A stretch of DNA of 64,000 nt from assembly GCA_017645645.1 (NCBI GenBank), contig JAGCOB010000028.1:110311-174310 (forward strand). The letters are read 5' to 3'. The position numbers and the translations under genes were made by a program. The first letter of the stretch is position 1, and each line of letters begins with the position of its first letter. The stretch is from Prevotella sp. (GTDB lineage Bacteria > Bacteroidota > Bacteroidia > Bacteroidales > Bacteroidaceae). Positions 54,650-63,260 of the stretch are shown piece after piece. The notes beneath the pieces are model-generated. The model saw only the letters and a list, made by a program, of their open reading frames with translations, had not been told where the DNA came from and made no database searches.

Positions 54650-55369
54650 ATGGAACAAAAGAAAACACCACAGGCTGATTTGGAACAGCAGCGCACCACG
54701 GGATTCCTCCTGGGGCTGGTATTGGTGTTGGCCTTGTTCTTTGTCGCTTTGGAGTGGAACAGTGTTCCGTCGTCCGACGACATGGCCACCCTCGACTTGG
54801 ATGAGTTGGTACATGAGGACGAGATGATACCGATGTCAATAGAAGAGCAATTCGCTCAACTAGAGCCCGAAAAGCCACAGGCTAAGGAAGCCGAACAACT
54901 GCGTATCGTAGATGATAACGTGGAGATAGCCCCTCAGGAGGAACAGGTGGCGGAAGAGGAAGGTGAGGGCGAGGACGAAGCCCTTTTGAAAGAACTGCAG
55001 GAAGAGGAAGACCCCAAGGCACTGATGCCGATGGGTATTGACCCCGATGACAATCCCCTGATGTTCCGTTTGGTGGAAGACCTCCCCCAGTATCCTGGCG
55101 GTGCCGTGGAGTTTATGAAGTGGTTGACGAAGAACCTGCAATACCCCAAGCTGGCACAGGTGAGGAAGACGCAAGGAAAGGTCATCGCCCATTTCTATGT
55201 GGAGAAAGACGGTAGCATCACAGGTCTGAAGATTGCCCAGTCGTTATCCAGGGAGTGTGACCAGGAGGCGTTGCGTGTACTGGGTATGATGCCGAAGTGG
55301 CAGCCTGGTGTGCAGAACGGCAAGCCCTGTCGGACAAAAGTAAGTATTCCTATTGTATTTAAGTTATAA
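54650..55369 (+). CDS. TonB-like energy transducer
   Basis: A 239-residue protein with one N-terminal membrane segment (about 17-37, TTGFLLGLVLVLALFFVALEW), an acidic Glu/Pro periplasmic spacer (residues 45-135, Glu-rich), and a C-terminal TonB domain (QYPGGAVEFMKWLTKNLQYP ... QGKVIAHFYVEKDGSI ... GKPCRTKVSIPIVF). It couples the proton motive force of an ExbBD complex to outer-membrane receptors. The long acidic spacer is unusual compared with the proline-lysine spacer of E. coli TonB. Confidence 0.88.
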   Translation: MEQKKTPQADLEQQRTTGFLLGLVLVLALFFVALEWNSVPSSDDMATLDLDELVHEDEMIPMSIEEQFAQLEPEKPQAKEAEQLRIVDDNVEIAPQEEQVAEEEGEGEDEALLKELQEEEDPKALMPMGIDPDDNPLMFRLVEDLPQYPGGAVEFMKWLTKNLQYPKLAQVRKTQGKVIAHFYVEKDGSITGLKIAQSLSRECDQEALRVLGMMPKWQPGVQNGKPCRTKVSIPIVFKL

Positions 55370-55375
55370 AAAGAT

Positions 55376-56350
55376 ATGAAGACATCCCAAGAAATCCTGA
55401 AGTCAGTCAATGACTTCCTAGATCAGCTTCCATACGAAAGGAAGCCCCAGTCGTTGTATGACCCTATCCGTTATGTATTGTCGATAGGCGGCAAACGTAT
55501 CCGTCCTGTACTGATGCTGATGGCGTATAATCTCTTCAAGGACCAGCCCCAGGATATCCTGATGCCTGCCTGTGGACTGGAGACCTATCATAACTATACG
55601 TTGTTGCATGACGACCTGATGGATCAGGCGGACCTGCGTCGTGGACACGAGACGGTACATAAGCGTTGGAATGCCAATACTGCCATTCTTTCCGGTGACT
55701 CGATGCTGGTACTTGCCTATCAGCGTATCGCCCAGGTTCCTGCGGAGAAACTTGCCGACGTGTTGGACTGTTTTACGCAGACAGCCCTGGAGATAGGGGA
55801 GGGACAGGAATATGATATGGCTTTCGAGACCCGTAATGATGTGACGGAAGATGAATATATCGAGATGATCCGCTTGAAGACCTCTGTATTGCTTGCCTGT
55901 GCCACCAAGATTGGTGCCATTCTTGCCGATGCTCCGGAAGAGGACGTGACGAATCTGTATAAGTTCGGAGAACAGTTAGGACTTGCCTTCCAGTTGCAGG
56001 ACGACCTGTTGGATGTCTATGGCGACCCGAAAGTATTTGGCAAGGCTGTCGGAGGAGATATCGTATCGAACAAGAAGACCTACATGCTCATCAATGCCTA
56101 TAACCGTGCGAATGAGAAGCAACGGGCAGAACTGACGCGGTGGGTGGAGGCTCCTACTTTCAATCGGGAGGTGAAGGTGGCTGCCGTCACTCGTCTCTAT
56201 GATGAGATAGGTATCCGCCAACTCTGCGAGGAGAAGATCAACTACTATTTCGAGCAGGCGGCACACTATTTGTCGAAAGTGAATGTCGCAGAGGATCGTA
56301 AACAGGCTCTCCGTCTCTATATGGACGAGTTATTGCATAGGGATAAGTAA
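55376..56350 (+). CDS. Polyprenyl diphosphate synthase
   Basis: A 324-residue isoprenoid chain-elongating enzyme. GGKRIRPVLM, the first Asp-rich motif HDDLMDQADLRRG and the second QLQDDLLDVYG are present. Either a farnesyl/geranylgeranyl or a longer all-trans polyprenyl synthase; residues upstream of the first Asp-rich motif (TYHNYTLLHDD) do not settle the chain length. It follows tonB by 6 bp. ispH at 41 kb supplies its substrates. Confidence 0.92.
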   Translation: MKTSQEILKSVNDFLDQLPYERKPQSLYDPIRYVLSIGGKRIRPVLMLMAYNLFKDQPQDILMPACGLETYHNYTLLHDDLMDQADLRRGHETVHKRWNANTAILSGDSMLVLAYQRIAQVPAEKLADVLDCFTQTALEIGEGQEYDMAFETRNDVTEDEYIEMIRLKTSVLLACATKIGAILADAPEEDVTNLYKFGEQLGLAFQLQDDLLDVYGDPKVFGKAVGGDIVSNKKTYMLINAYNRANEKQRAELTRWVEAPTFNREVKVAAVTRLYDEIGIRQLCEEKINYYFEQAAHYLSKVNVAEDRKQALRLYMDELLHRDK

Positions 56351-56366
56351 CTCTACACTTTCCACT

Positions 56367-57158
56367 ATGAACTATATTGACACCCATTGCCATTTGGACG
56401 GCGAGGAGTTCCGCGAAGACCTTGATGCCGTCGTACAGCGAGCCCGTGAGGCTGGTTGTACGAAAATATTGGTGCCTGCCATCGACCTCCCCTCGTGCCA
56501 GTCGGTGATGGAGGTCTGTAACCGATATCCTGACTATGCCTATCCCATGCTCGGCCTCCATCCCGAAGAGGTAAAGGCGGATTGGCGTGAAGTCCTTTCT
56601 CGGATAAAAGAAACTCTCAACTCTCAACTCTTAACTTTCAACTGTATAGCCATCGGCGAGGTCGGCCTGGACTTCTATTGGAGCCGCGAGTTCGAACAGG
56701 AACAGTTGGAAGCTTTCGAGGAACAGGTACGCTGGTCGGTGGAGACGCGTCTGCCATTGATGATTCATTGTCGGAAGGCACAGAACGAGATGGTCAGTAT
56801 TATAAAAAGGTACGCGAAGGACTTGCCTGGTGGTGTGTTCCATTGTTTTACGGGGAATGAGACAGAGGCCCGTCAACTCTTGGAGTTCGACAACTTCGTA
56901 TTGGGTATCGGGGGCGTCCTTACCTTTAAGAAGAGTCATCTGCCAAAGGTGTTGCCTGCCGTTGTACCCTTAGACCGCATCGTCTTGGAGACAGATGCCC
57001 CTTATATGGCTCCTGTCCCGATGCGTGGCAAACGCAACGAGTCCGCTTTCATCCGTCATATCATCACCCGTCTTGCTGAGGCGTATGGAGTGAGTGAGGA
57101 AAAGATTTGCAGGCAAACAAATGAAAATGTGCAAAAAGTTTTTGGAATTCAGATTTAA
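56367..57158 (+). CDS. TatD family deoxyribonuclease
   Basis: A 263-residue metal-dependent hydrolase with the TatD fold: DTHCHLD (His7, His9), IGEVGLDFYW, MIHCRKA and ETDAPYMAPV, giving a two-metal site. Probably a 3'-5' exonuclease in DNA repair. The frame is open to 56283, but MNYIDTHCHLD at 56367 is the natural start, 16 bp after the synthase stop. A four-unit 7-bp repeat at 56614-56641 adds residues to a loop. Confidence 0.93.
   Translation: MNYIDTHCHLDGEEFREDLDAVVQRAREAGCTKILVPAIDLPSCQSVMEVCNRYPDYAYPMLGLHPEEVKADWREVLSRIKETLNSQLLTFNCIAIGEVGLDFYWSREFEQEQLEAFEEQVRWSVETRLPLMIHCRKAQNEMVSIIKRYAKDLPGGVFHCFTGNETEARQLLEFDNFVLGIGGVLTFKKSHLPKVLPAVVPLDRIVLETDAPYMAPVPMRGKRNESAFIRHIITRLAEAYGVSEEKICRQTNENVQKVFGIQI
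56614..56641 (+). repeat. Four 7-bp tandem repeats inside tatD
   Basis: Units CTCTCAA, CTCTCAA, CTCTTAA, CTTTCAA in direct succession. Confidence 0.85.
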
Positions 57159-57162
57159 TTCG

Positions 57163-57170
57163 TACCTTTG
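57163..57170 (+). promoter_or_regulatory. tRNA-Ser promoter -7 element
   Basis: TACCTTTG, with TTTG at 57141-57144 as -33 (18-bp spacer); 18 bp before the tRNA. Confidence 0.6.
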
Positions 57171-57188
57171 CATCCGCAATTCAACAAG

Positions 57189-57276
57189 GAGAGGTGCTCG
57201 AGTGGTTGAAGAGGCACGCCTGGAAAGCGTGTAACCGGCAAAACCGGTTCGCAGGTTCGAATCCTGTTCTCTCCGC
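57189..57276 (+). tRNA. tRNA-Ser (anticodon GGA)
   Basis: An 88-nt class II tRNA. The acceptor stem GGAGAGG pairs with TCTCTCC; the anticodon stem CACGC/GCGTG holds the loop CTGGAAA with anticodon GGA; there is a long variable arm (AACCGGCAAAACCGGTT) and T-arm CAGGTTCGAATCCTG. The 3' CCA is not encoded. A mobile element begins downstream; its 3' end is a plausible attachment site. Confidence 0.97.
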
Positions 57277-57309
57277 AATAAATATTGAAAATCAATAATT
57301 TACAAAGAT

Positions 57310-57357
57310 TACGCACATAAATACGCACAATTTTTGCGATTATGTGCGTATTTTTTT
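57310..57357 (+). terminator. Terminator after tRNA-Ser with two alternative stems
   Basis: AAATACGCACA (57319-57329) pairs with TGTGCGTATTT (57343-57353), then a T-run. An overlapping alternative pairs TACGCACATAA (57310-57320) with TTATGTGCGTA (57340-57350). Confidence 0.75.
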
Positions 57358-57417
57358 AATCAGGGAGTGGGTGCTACACACCTCCTGCTGACTGGCAAGG
57401 CGATGACCGTGCAGACT

Positions 57418-57628
57418 GTTGCAAGTCCTAAAGTAAGTCTGTCTAAACGCAACAAGCCTATGTGCTATATGGACTTCGCACTATATCACATTACGCCGAG
57501 GGATTCCAGGAAACCTGCCACCGCACAGCGTTTTTCATCGGCTTCACTGATGAAAGCCATGTGAACACTTCAAAGTCCATGTAACTCATGAACGGCACTG
57601 CTAACAGATTATCTGTAGGACTTGCAAC
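57418..57628. repeat. Inverted repeat pair bounding 211 bp
   Basis: GTTGCAAGTCCTA (57418-57430) and its exact reverse complement TAGGACTTGCAAC (57616-57628). A nested pair, ATGGACTT (57469-57476) and AAGTCCAT (57573-57580), extends the fold. Confidence 0.8.
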
Positions 57629-58184
57629 ACTCTAACACCTCTGGTCAACACTCTTGGCAGTCCTCTACGCATCGATACCGATGCTGTTCCCTGACTATCC
57701 TCGCCAAACTCGCAATAACCCTCACATCCTGCGCTATTACAACACCAGTGACAACCTTCTACGGCTGCTGTGGAATATCACCGCATAGGGCCTACTCTGA
57801 AGGGTGTCAGAGCTGAAAGAGCCGCTGAGTATCACCGGTGAGGATGAATGATGCCTGACTTGACCTGGAGAGTATAGTCATACACACCAGCTCATGCCGC
57901 AGACAGGTGACCGCCACATAGGGCGAGTATTCACTTGTCTGCAGCACCATCATGCAATATTCGTCCTCCCTGATCGGCAGTACACAGCTTGCTCTTAGCA
58001 ACCGACACGCTCCTGTTCCAGCCCTTTTTATACGGTGATGTTCTCCATTGCCAGGACTGCCACAAATGACTGTTGAATGGCTCTCGGATGTTCGGGGAAG
58101 CTTCGCCAATAAACACTTTTCGTATTAATTAAAATCTGACATATAGTAACTATTTGTCATCTGAATATCGGCAGCGGTATGAGA

Positions 58185-58489
58185 ACCGCAGTCCGCTATG
58201 GACGGCGCACAATCAATCTGAAATACCCCTAACAAAGAGCAGATTGTGACTCTTCCACCCAAAGTAACACTATTCTTCAAACAACAAACGGCTTCAGAGC
58301 CTTTCATCCTGGTATCTTCTCACTCCTGTTTTCTCTACCGATGCCGGCTTCCGGACAAGAGTGTCCCCATCCTTTGTAACTCTCCTCTCCCTGTCCAGCT
58401 CATCCAGTGAAGTTCCTGATGACCTTTCTTCTTTCTATGTCAAGTCCAACGCTGTCAGACTTGATGACCTCTCTATAGCGGACTGCGGT
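58185..58489. repeat. 15-bp inverted repeat pair
   Basis: ACCGCAGTCCGCTAT (58185-58199) and ATAGCGGACTGCGGT (58475-58489), exact. Confidence 0.8.
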
Positions 58490-58585
58490 CTTCTTTGCTT
58501 CTGTTGCTGTTTCGTCCTTATCAGTCATAGTGCTGTCATGGTGGAAAACCACCAAAGGCGATGCCTGTTGTTCTACATAGCCCAT
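58400..58585 (-). CDS. Possible small ORF, 61 aa
   Basis: Downstream of the minus-strand promoter at 58675-58682. The frame reads MGYVEQQASPLVVFHHDSTM, then a Lys/Arg-rich C-terminus, without a recognised domain. It could instead be part of a non-coding RNA. Confidence 0.25.
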   Translation of the reverse strand: MGYVEQQASPLVVFHHDSTMTDKDETATEAKKTAVRYREVIKSDSVGLDIERRKVIRNFTG

Positions 58586-58666
58586 GCACCTACCATGCTT
58601 TGACCGGTCACCGATTGCCGTTATGGTTGCCTCTTTCCTTTTTGATGCGGGTCAGCACTCATATTT

Positions 58667-58835
58667 TTCCTTTGCAAATTTAGCCCAAGCGTCATCCGTC
58701 AAGTACCAGTCGCACGGCTCCTTATTCCTACACAAATTGTACGGCAGCCTTCCAGATTTTCTTCTTAACGCCAGGTGGTGGCTAAAGAAAATCGGGTATT
58801 CCGTAAAATTTGCTTGTTATTCCTTGTCTTTGCAT
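58667..58835 (-). promoter_or_regulatory. Conserved non-coding module, copy 1, with minus-strand promoter
   Basis: Read on the minus strand it runs from GGAATACCC through GGAAGGCTGCCG to TAAATTTG (58675-58682) and then GCAAAGGAAAAA. A hairpin, GATTTTCTT/AAGAAAATC, sits between the first two motifs. The same order of motifs occurs at 60245-60400. Confidence 0.6.
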
Positions 58836-58903
58836 GACTGTTTCTTGTTGGCTCTGTATTGCACGTAAAAATTATAAGTTAAACCCTTTAAAATTAAAGA
58901 ATT

Positions 58904-59244
<341 letters not shown>

Positions 59245-59254
<10 letters not shown>

Positions 59255-59269
59255 CGAAGCCTCCTTTTT
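59245..59269 (+). terminator. ssb terminator
   Basis: GGAGGCTT (59245-59252), AGCG loop, AAGCCTCC (59257-59264), TTTTT. The stop codon lies in the hairpin. Confidence 0.85.
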
Positions 59270-59312
59270 CTCCTTTTAGGGATGCAAAATCAATGCAAAT
59301 TTTTTTTTAAAC

Positions 59313-59354
59313 TATCTTTGCACGAAGGGCCAGATGCGAATCTCGCCCTTTTTT
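59313..59354 (+). promoter_or_regulatory. Promoter followed immediately by an intrinsic terminator
   Basis: TATCTTTG (59313-59320) is followed by AAGGGC (59325-59330), AGAT-GCGA-ATCT, GCCCTT (59345-59350) and a T-run to 59354. The predicted transcript would be only about 30 nt. Confidence 0.55.
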
Positions 59355-59357
59355 CAT

Positions 59358-60611
59358 GCTCCTGAATTTGTCAGGATTTCTTCGAAAACGGGCATTTTCA
59401 GGGCATCCACCCCGAAAACGACCTCATAGGAAGCCCGTAGGGAGCATATCTCACTACCGGCGATATAATTATACCTCCGAAAATCGGGCAAAACGAAATA
59501 TCCTTACATCGTAAAATAGGGCGCAGTTCGATGTACTTGCACCCTACTATGAACATCAGCTGCAGGAACTCACTCGCGGCGTGACCTCATTGGCGGACAA
59601 GTACCACTCTGGGCGACTGCCAATGTGCTATCCTTGCTCATTCCTGGCAGCTCATGGAGCTTTGGGAACCATCCCGGATGGCACGTCGGCTGTCTTGGTC
59701 GCCGTCCATTGTCTGCCAGTGTGGCCTCTGTCTCGCCAGTACCTTCATCTGATGGGACTTGAACAGGGCGCATGCGTCTGACACCACCAAAGCCTCTTAA
59801 TCCTCCTGAAAGTGAACGGGTATCTCCCTTCAAGGGTCCCTGCACGACGGGCGAGGTTCCCCAAAGGGGCAGCAGAGTCCGGCGGTGTCCTATATCGTCA
59901 TCGTCGTACTGTTCGCTGGATAGAGTATGCACGGCATACCGCACATACACAATCCACCGTCTCACAAACACATGTGTCTGCAAGACCTCAGTACCATGAT
60001 GACGGGACACGGCCTGACACTACCACCTTCCTTTGTTGAATCTCAGCCCTGCTTGTAACCTTCTCTTGTGAGATGCCCATCCGCTTTCCTGGAGGGAGTC
60101 TGTGGTGACAGCCGGACGCAGCTTACTGAAGCAACCCGTCAATGCTTGACGGCACCCGAAACGGGGTGGGTGTCTTTTCTGGCTTATCTTCGTCCTGTCC
60201 ATGTGTTATTTCCACCTCATGGGGTTCATGTCGCTTTCTGACGAGTCCTTTTCCCTTGCAAAGGTAGGGCAGACCGTTGCCACACCAATAAACAAGCCGA
60301 TGGTTCAGGGATAAATTTTCCGGCAGCCTTCCGCAGATTGTACCAATCTGGGTATTCCAAAAAATTTCTCGCTGAATTTCTTGGCTTAGGCCCCTATTAG
60401 TCAGCTCCTTTGTACCAGCAAGGAAAAAGACTCAAAGCGATATGAAGTCGATGACGACTGGAAATCTTGAAACACACGGCTGACTTGATAAGAAAAGACA
60501 CTTAAAAGGAAAAGATCTTAAGCTCCATTCAGCCGATAACTTCAAAAAACAGCGTCACAAACAATAACCCCTAAAACCGAAGCCGACGGGATAGAAACAG
60601 GCAGCAAAGAT
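59358..60611. other. Second long stretch without confident genes
   Basis: About 1.25 kb. Frames of 60-146 codons on the minus strand (59570-60010, 60020-60202) show no recognised domain and have unusual composition (Arg, Pro, His, Gln). The conserved module copy 2 with a minus-strand promoter lies at 60245-60400. Nothing else is recognised to the right of it up to 60611. Confidence 0.5.
60245..60400 (-). promoter_or_regulatory. Conserved non-coding module, copy 2, with minus-strand promoter
   Basis: On the minus strand: GGAATACCC (60349-60357), hairpin CAGATT/AATCTG, GGAAGGCTGCCG (60321-60332), then TACCTTTG (60259-60266) and GCAAGGGAAAAGG. Same order and similar spacing as copy 1. Confidence 0.6.
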
Positions 60612-60986
60612 ATGATGACAATTGGCAAGCATTACCTCTGGGTTAACGTCTATCGTGATAACCTCGGTGATTGTACTGGTGGAGGGCTGACCTCTCGTGT
60701 TAATGATCCTACACTCTTCTTTAACTGTACAAGGGAAGAAGCCATAGAATATTGCAAGGAAAACGGCATCAACCCTGAAAACCAACTGTTCCTCGTAGAG
60801 CGCCAGTTGTGGGGTGAGGATCACTTCTATGCAGAACCTCTGGTGAAGCCTGCTAATGCCGGAAGGTGCAATCAGATGTTTGGTGGTAACTATATCATGA
60901 CTTCTGACGGTCGTTTCCCACATCAGAATGGATTGAAAACCGCTTATCCAATCCCGGTACATGATAGATTTGAAGTTTGCTCATAA
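60612..60986 (+). CDS. Hypothetical mobile-element protein, 124 aa
   Basis: Two start choices (60612 and 60615). A soluble protein with aromatic and charged residues (GKHYLWVNVYRDNLGDCTGGG, then REEAIEYCKENGINPENQLFLVE) and several Cys, His and Asp. I do not recognise the family. Position between ssb and the mobilisation genes suggests an element accessory function. Confidence 0.6.
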   Translation: MMTIGKHYLWVNVYRDNLGDCTGGGLTSRVNDPTLFFNCTREEAIEYCKENGINPENQLFLVERQLWGEDHFYAEPLVKPANAGRCNQMFGGNYIMTSDGRFPHQNGLKTAYPIPVHDRFEVCS

Positions 60987-61017
60987 CAAGGTAACGGGAG
61001 CCTAACCAACTCCCATT

Positions 61018-61049
61018 AGTATATAACGAGTATATAATCAGTATATAAT
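61018..61049 (+). repeat. Three AGTATATAA repeats before the 41-aa ORF
   Basis: AGTATATAAC, AGTATATAATC and AGTATATAATATG follow each other with ~11-bp spacing; the last reaches the start codon at 61050. Confidence 0.7.
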
Positions 61050-61175
61050 ATGGAACATCTGACTAATTTTGAACTGATGCTCGTAGGAGCAAGTATCGCC
61101 ACATTCTGTTTCGGCTTCAATGCCTTCATTAAGAATATCTATCTGAGGAACTTCAACAGAACAAAACAATGCTAA
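61050..61175 (+). CDS. Small membrane protein, 41 aa
   Basis: MEHLTNFELMLVGASIATFC is a hydrophobic segment, followed by a basic tail (YLRNFNRTKQC). One transmembrane helix is predicted. It overlaps the next gene by 7 bp. Too short for usual gene calling. Confidence 0.5.
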   Translation: MEHLTNFELMLVGASIATFCFGFNAFIKNIYLRNFNRTKQC

Positions 61176-61462
61176 CATGTTATGGAACTGAAAGAAAAAT
61201 TGGTGAGATCTGGATTGACTCCATCGATGGTGCCAAGGTTATCACCGTCAATGACACTGATAAAGTGGGCTGTAAGGTTTGTGCATTCTCCACCTTTGCC
61301 GGTGGTGCCTGCCCTGGTGTTATTTATGACCGTCACCCATGCTGTGCCTCTGACCGCTCGGACGGGCGTGAGGTATATTTCAAACTAATCCACTACGTGC
61401 CGGAAGCCAAGGCCAAGCCTTTGAGGATGGTAGCCTTCGGTTCTGTGCCGTTCAAACATTGA
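61169..61462 (+). CDS. Hypothetical Cys-rich protein, 97 aa
   Basis: Contains six cysteines (VGCKVCAF, GGACPGV, HPCCASD) that suggest metal binding or disulfides; no signal peptide. Overlaps the 41-aa ORF upstream. I do not recognise it. Confidence 0.55.
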   Translation: MLTCYGTERKIGEIWIDSIDGAKVITVNDTDKVGCKVCAFSTFAGGACPGVIYDRHPCCASDRSDGREVYFKLIHYVPEAKAKPLRMVAFGSVPFKH

Positions 61463-61465
61463 GCC

Positions 61466-61567
61466 ATGAGTGAGAAACTGAACAAAACCCTGCTCTGGGT
61501 CACATCGATGGCCTTGATGGCTGACCTGATGGCCGTCATGTATATGATGGTGGCCTTCAAGTGGTAG
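61466..61567 (+). CDS. Small membrane protein, 33 aa
   Basis: MSEKLNKTLLWVTSMALMAD and a hydrophobic remainder (LMAVMYMMVAFKW), rich in Met. Probably a single transmembrane helix. It starts 3 bp after the Cys-rich gene stop. Confidence 0.45.
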   Translation: MSEKLNKTLLWVTSMALMADLMAVMYMMVAFKW

Positions 61568-61602
61568 GTTGACCGCCGTCCGCTATGTCGCGGGCAGCTT
61601 CC

Positions 61603-62901
61603 CTATGGTCGCTGCCTCCTGAACACTCCAGCCTTATACTTGCTATCGATGGTCGGATTCTCAAATGTGCCTGGTGCGTAGTACTGACAGTCACATGATA
61701 CGTACTTTCTGCCTATCTGACTGGTGTGCTCTGACAGCTGGTGGCCACACGAAGGACATTCATGCTTCACTCTGATTAAATAGAGCTGGTCTGATTCGTT
61801 CAGTGACTCACCTCTCATAATCTTTTTCTGGATGGCGACGTATGTCATTCCTGATGACTGCATCGTCATACCTTCTCTCACTGGTTCCGGTGTCACAGGC
61901 TGCTCTTCTTTCTTGGGGCTATCCTTCTTAGACCTGAAGGTGTCGATGGATATGTCGCGAGTCTTGAGCCGACGGACAAAGTCGTTGTAGATATTCTGAT
62001 ACTCAGTGGTGAGATCCAGACTACCGGATGACTGGTACCAGGCAATGTATTCATCGAGAACCTTGATGTCATTCTGAACGTCTGCGAGAAGATTCTTATC
62101 CGTCTTGGCAGTCACTATCGACGGACAGGAATAGGGTATCTCAATATGACTGGCAGCATCGGCAGCTTTCCAGTTGCTCTTCTTATCAATCCGGATGCTG
62201 TAATTGACAGCCTCCATCTTGACGGGCAGATATTCCCATGCCGTTCCGTTGTAGTCGATGATGAACTGTGCAATCACGGAAGGCTCCATCTTCGGCGTGA
62301 GATCCTCGACCTTCATCCCATCCTTATACTGTAGATGGAGATACTTGGCGAGGATTAACGGAGTGCAGACATACTGGCTCCTGATGTCGCGGATCTGCTG
62401 ACGGGAAGCATCCAGTCTCTCCTTCTGGTTATCAGTGAGCGGCTGCTTGGAAGCCTGTGCCTCAGTGATGTCCTTAATGCTGTCCTTCACCGTGTCAATC
62501 TGACGTGCCGATCTCTCACGGAGAATCTTGTTGACTTCATCAATCAGATACACAGGCCTGGCATCCTTGCCAACAAATTCTGCAATCTTCATCAGCCTAC
62601 CCTTCCATGCCTGGTTACGGTTACGGTATGGGGTTGCATCTTTACCGGACCAGAGAACCATCGGACGGAACTGGTCTATCCGCTGTATAAGTTCATGAAT
62701 GGCAGCACTGATATTACTGTCACTCTTACTCGGTACTCCCTTGCCGCGTGACAGTCTCGTTGCCGCCTCGCTGGTAGTGATCGCTGCGAGACGGTTCCAG
62801 GCATAGTCAACATACTGCTTGACAAGGCGTGTACTCTCTACCTTAATGGTCTTCGTCTTATCGTCAGACTTGACCCTGATATTTTTCTTCTCGTGCGCCA
62901 T
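61603..62901 (-). CDS. Hypothetical element protein with C-terminal zinc ribbon, 432 aa
   Basis: Starts MAHEKKNIRVKSDDKTK (the ATG at 62901 is chosen because the minus-strand TACCTTTG at 62927-62934 precedes it). The middle is helical and charged; residues about 380-432 hold CPSCGHQLSEHTSQ and CDC, a likely zinc ribbon. It faces the small-gene cluster on the opposite strand and may take part in the element's replication or regulation. Not recognised. Confidence 0.65.
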   Translation of the reverse strand: MAHEKKNIRVKSDDKTKTIKVESTRLVKQYVDYAWNRLAAITTSEAATRLSRGKGVPSKSDSNISAAIHELIQRIDQFRPMVLWSGKDATPYRNRNQAWKGRLMKIAEFVGKDARPVYLIDEVNKILRERSARQIDTVKDSIKDITEAQASKQPLTDNQKERLDASRQQIRDIRSQYVCTPLILAKYLHLQYKDGMKVEDLTPKMEPSVIAQFIIDYNGTAWEYLPVKMEAVNYSIRIDKKSNWKAADAASHIEIPYSCPSIVTAKTDKNLLADVQNDIKVLDEYIAWYQSSGSLDLTTEYQNIYNDFVRRLKTRDISIDTFRSKKDSPKKEEQPVTPEPVREGMTMQSSGMTYVAIQKKIMRGESLNESDQLYLIRVKHECPSCGHQLSEHTSQIGRKYVSCDCQYYAPGTFENPTIDSKYKAGVFRRQRP

Positions 62902-62926
62902 ATTATATATACTATTATTATGGGCA

Positions 62927-62934
62927 CAAAGGTA
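62927..62934 (-). promoter_or_regulatory. -7 element of the zinc-ribbon protein gene
   Basis: TACCTTTG on the minus strand, 25 bp before the ATG. Confidence 0.55.
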
Positions 62935-63149
62935 CGAAGAATTTCCGATAGATATTCCAGTGACATACACTAATTAACATGATATCACAATCGTTAGCAA
63001 TTACGCCGTGTGTTTCCTCGCCATGTGGGCACTCAGAAACGACGGGATTATTACGTCGAATATTCCCGATATCCAGCCCACTATGTTAAGAATATCTAAG
63101 AATGACTAAGAATCCCGTGCAATCCCTTGCAAATATCCCCGAATCTCCG

Positions 63150-63157
63150 TATATTTG
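63150..63157 (+). promoter_or_regulatory. Promoter -7 element for the mob genes
   Basis: TATATTTG, part of the inverted repeat TGCAAATAT (63128-63136) / ATATTTGCA (63151-63159), so it may be repressed by a dimeric protein. Confidence 0.5.
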
Positions 63158-63260
63158 CAGGCAGTTCCGGACATCCCAGAAAGAAGCCTGAACGACACGG
63201 GCAGAAACCGCAACGATACGGAAGGGCAAGACTTTATTTCGTGTACACAAAATAGTCTTG

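Larger units (their letters stand above)
57361..58903. other. Long stretch without confident genes, left end of mobile element
   Basis: About 1.5 kb between the tRNA terminator and ssb. Only short frames exist (60-100 codons, for example minus 58400-58585), none with a recognised domain. Several inverted repeats are present (57418-57430/57616-57628 and 58185-58199/58475-58489). A conserved module with a minus-strand promoter lies at its right end (58667-58835), so the DNA is more likely a structured RNA or a decayed region than coding. Confidence 0.55.

Noticed and set aside
57807-58109. 100-codon minus-strand frame in the gene-poor stretch
   Set aside because: No recognised domain and no own promoter; another short frame overlaps the same stretch in a different phase. 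It could be a decayed fragment, but I cannot show it.
59570-60010. 146-codon frame on the minus strand as a gene
   Set aside because: Composition (Arg, Pro, His) is unlike the neighbours, no domain is visible, and it lies in a region with RNA-like features.
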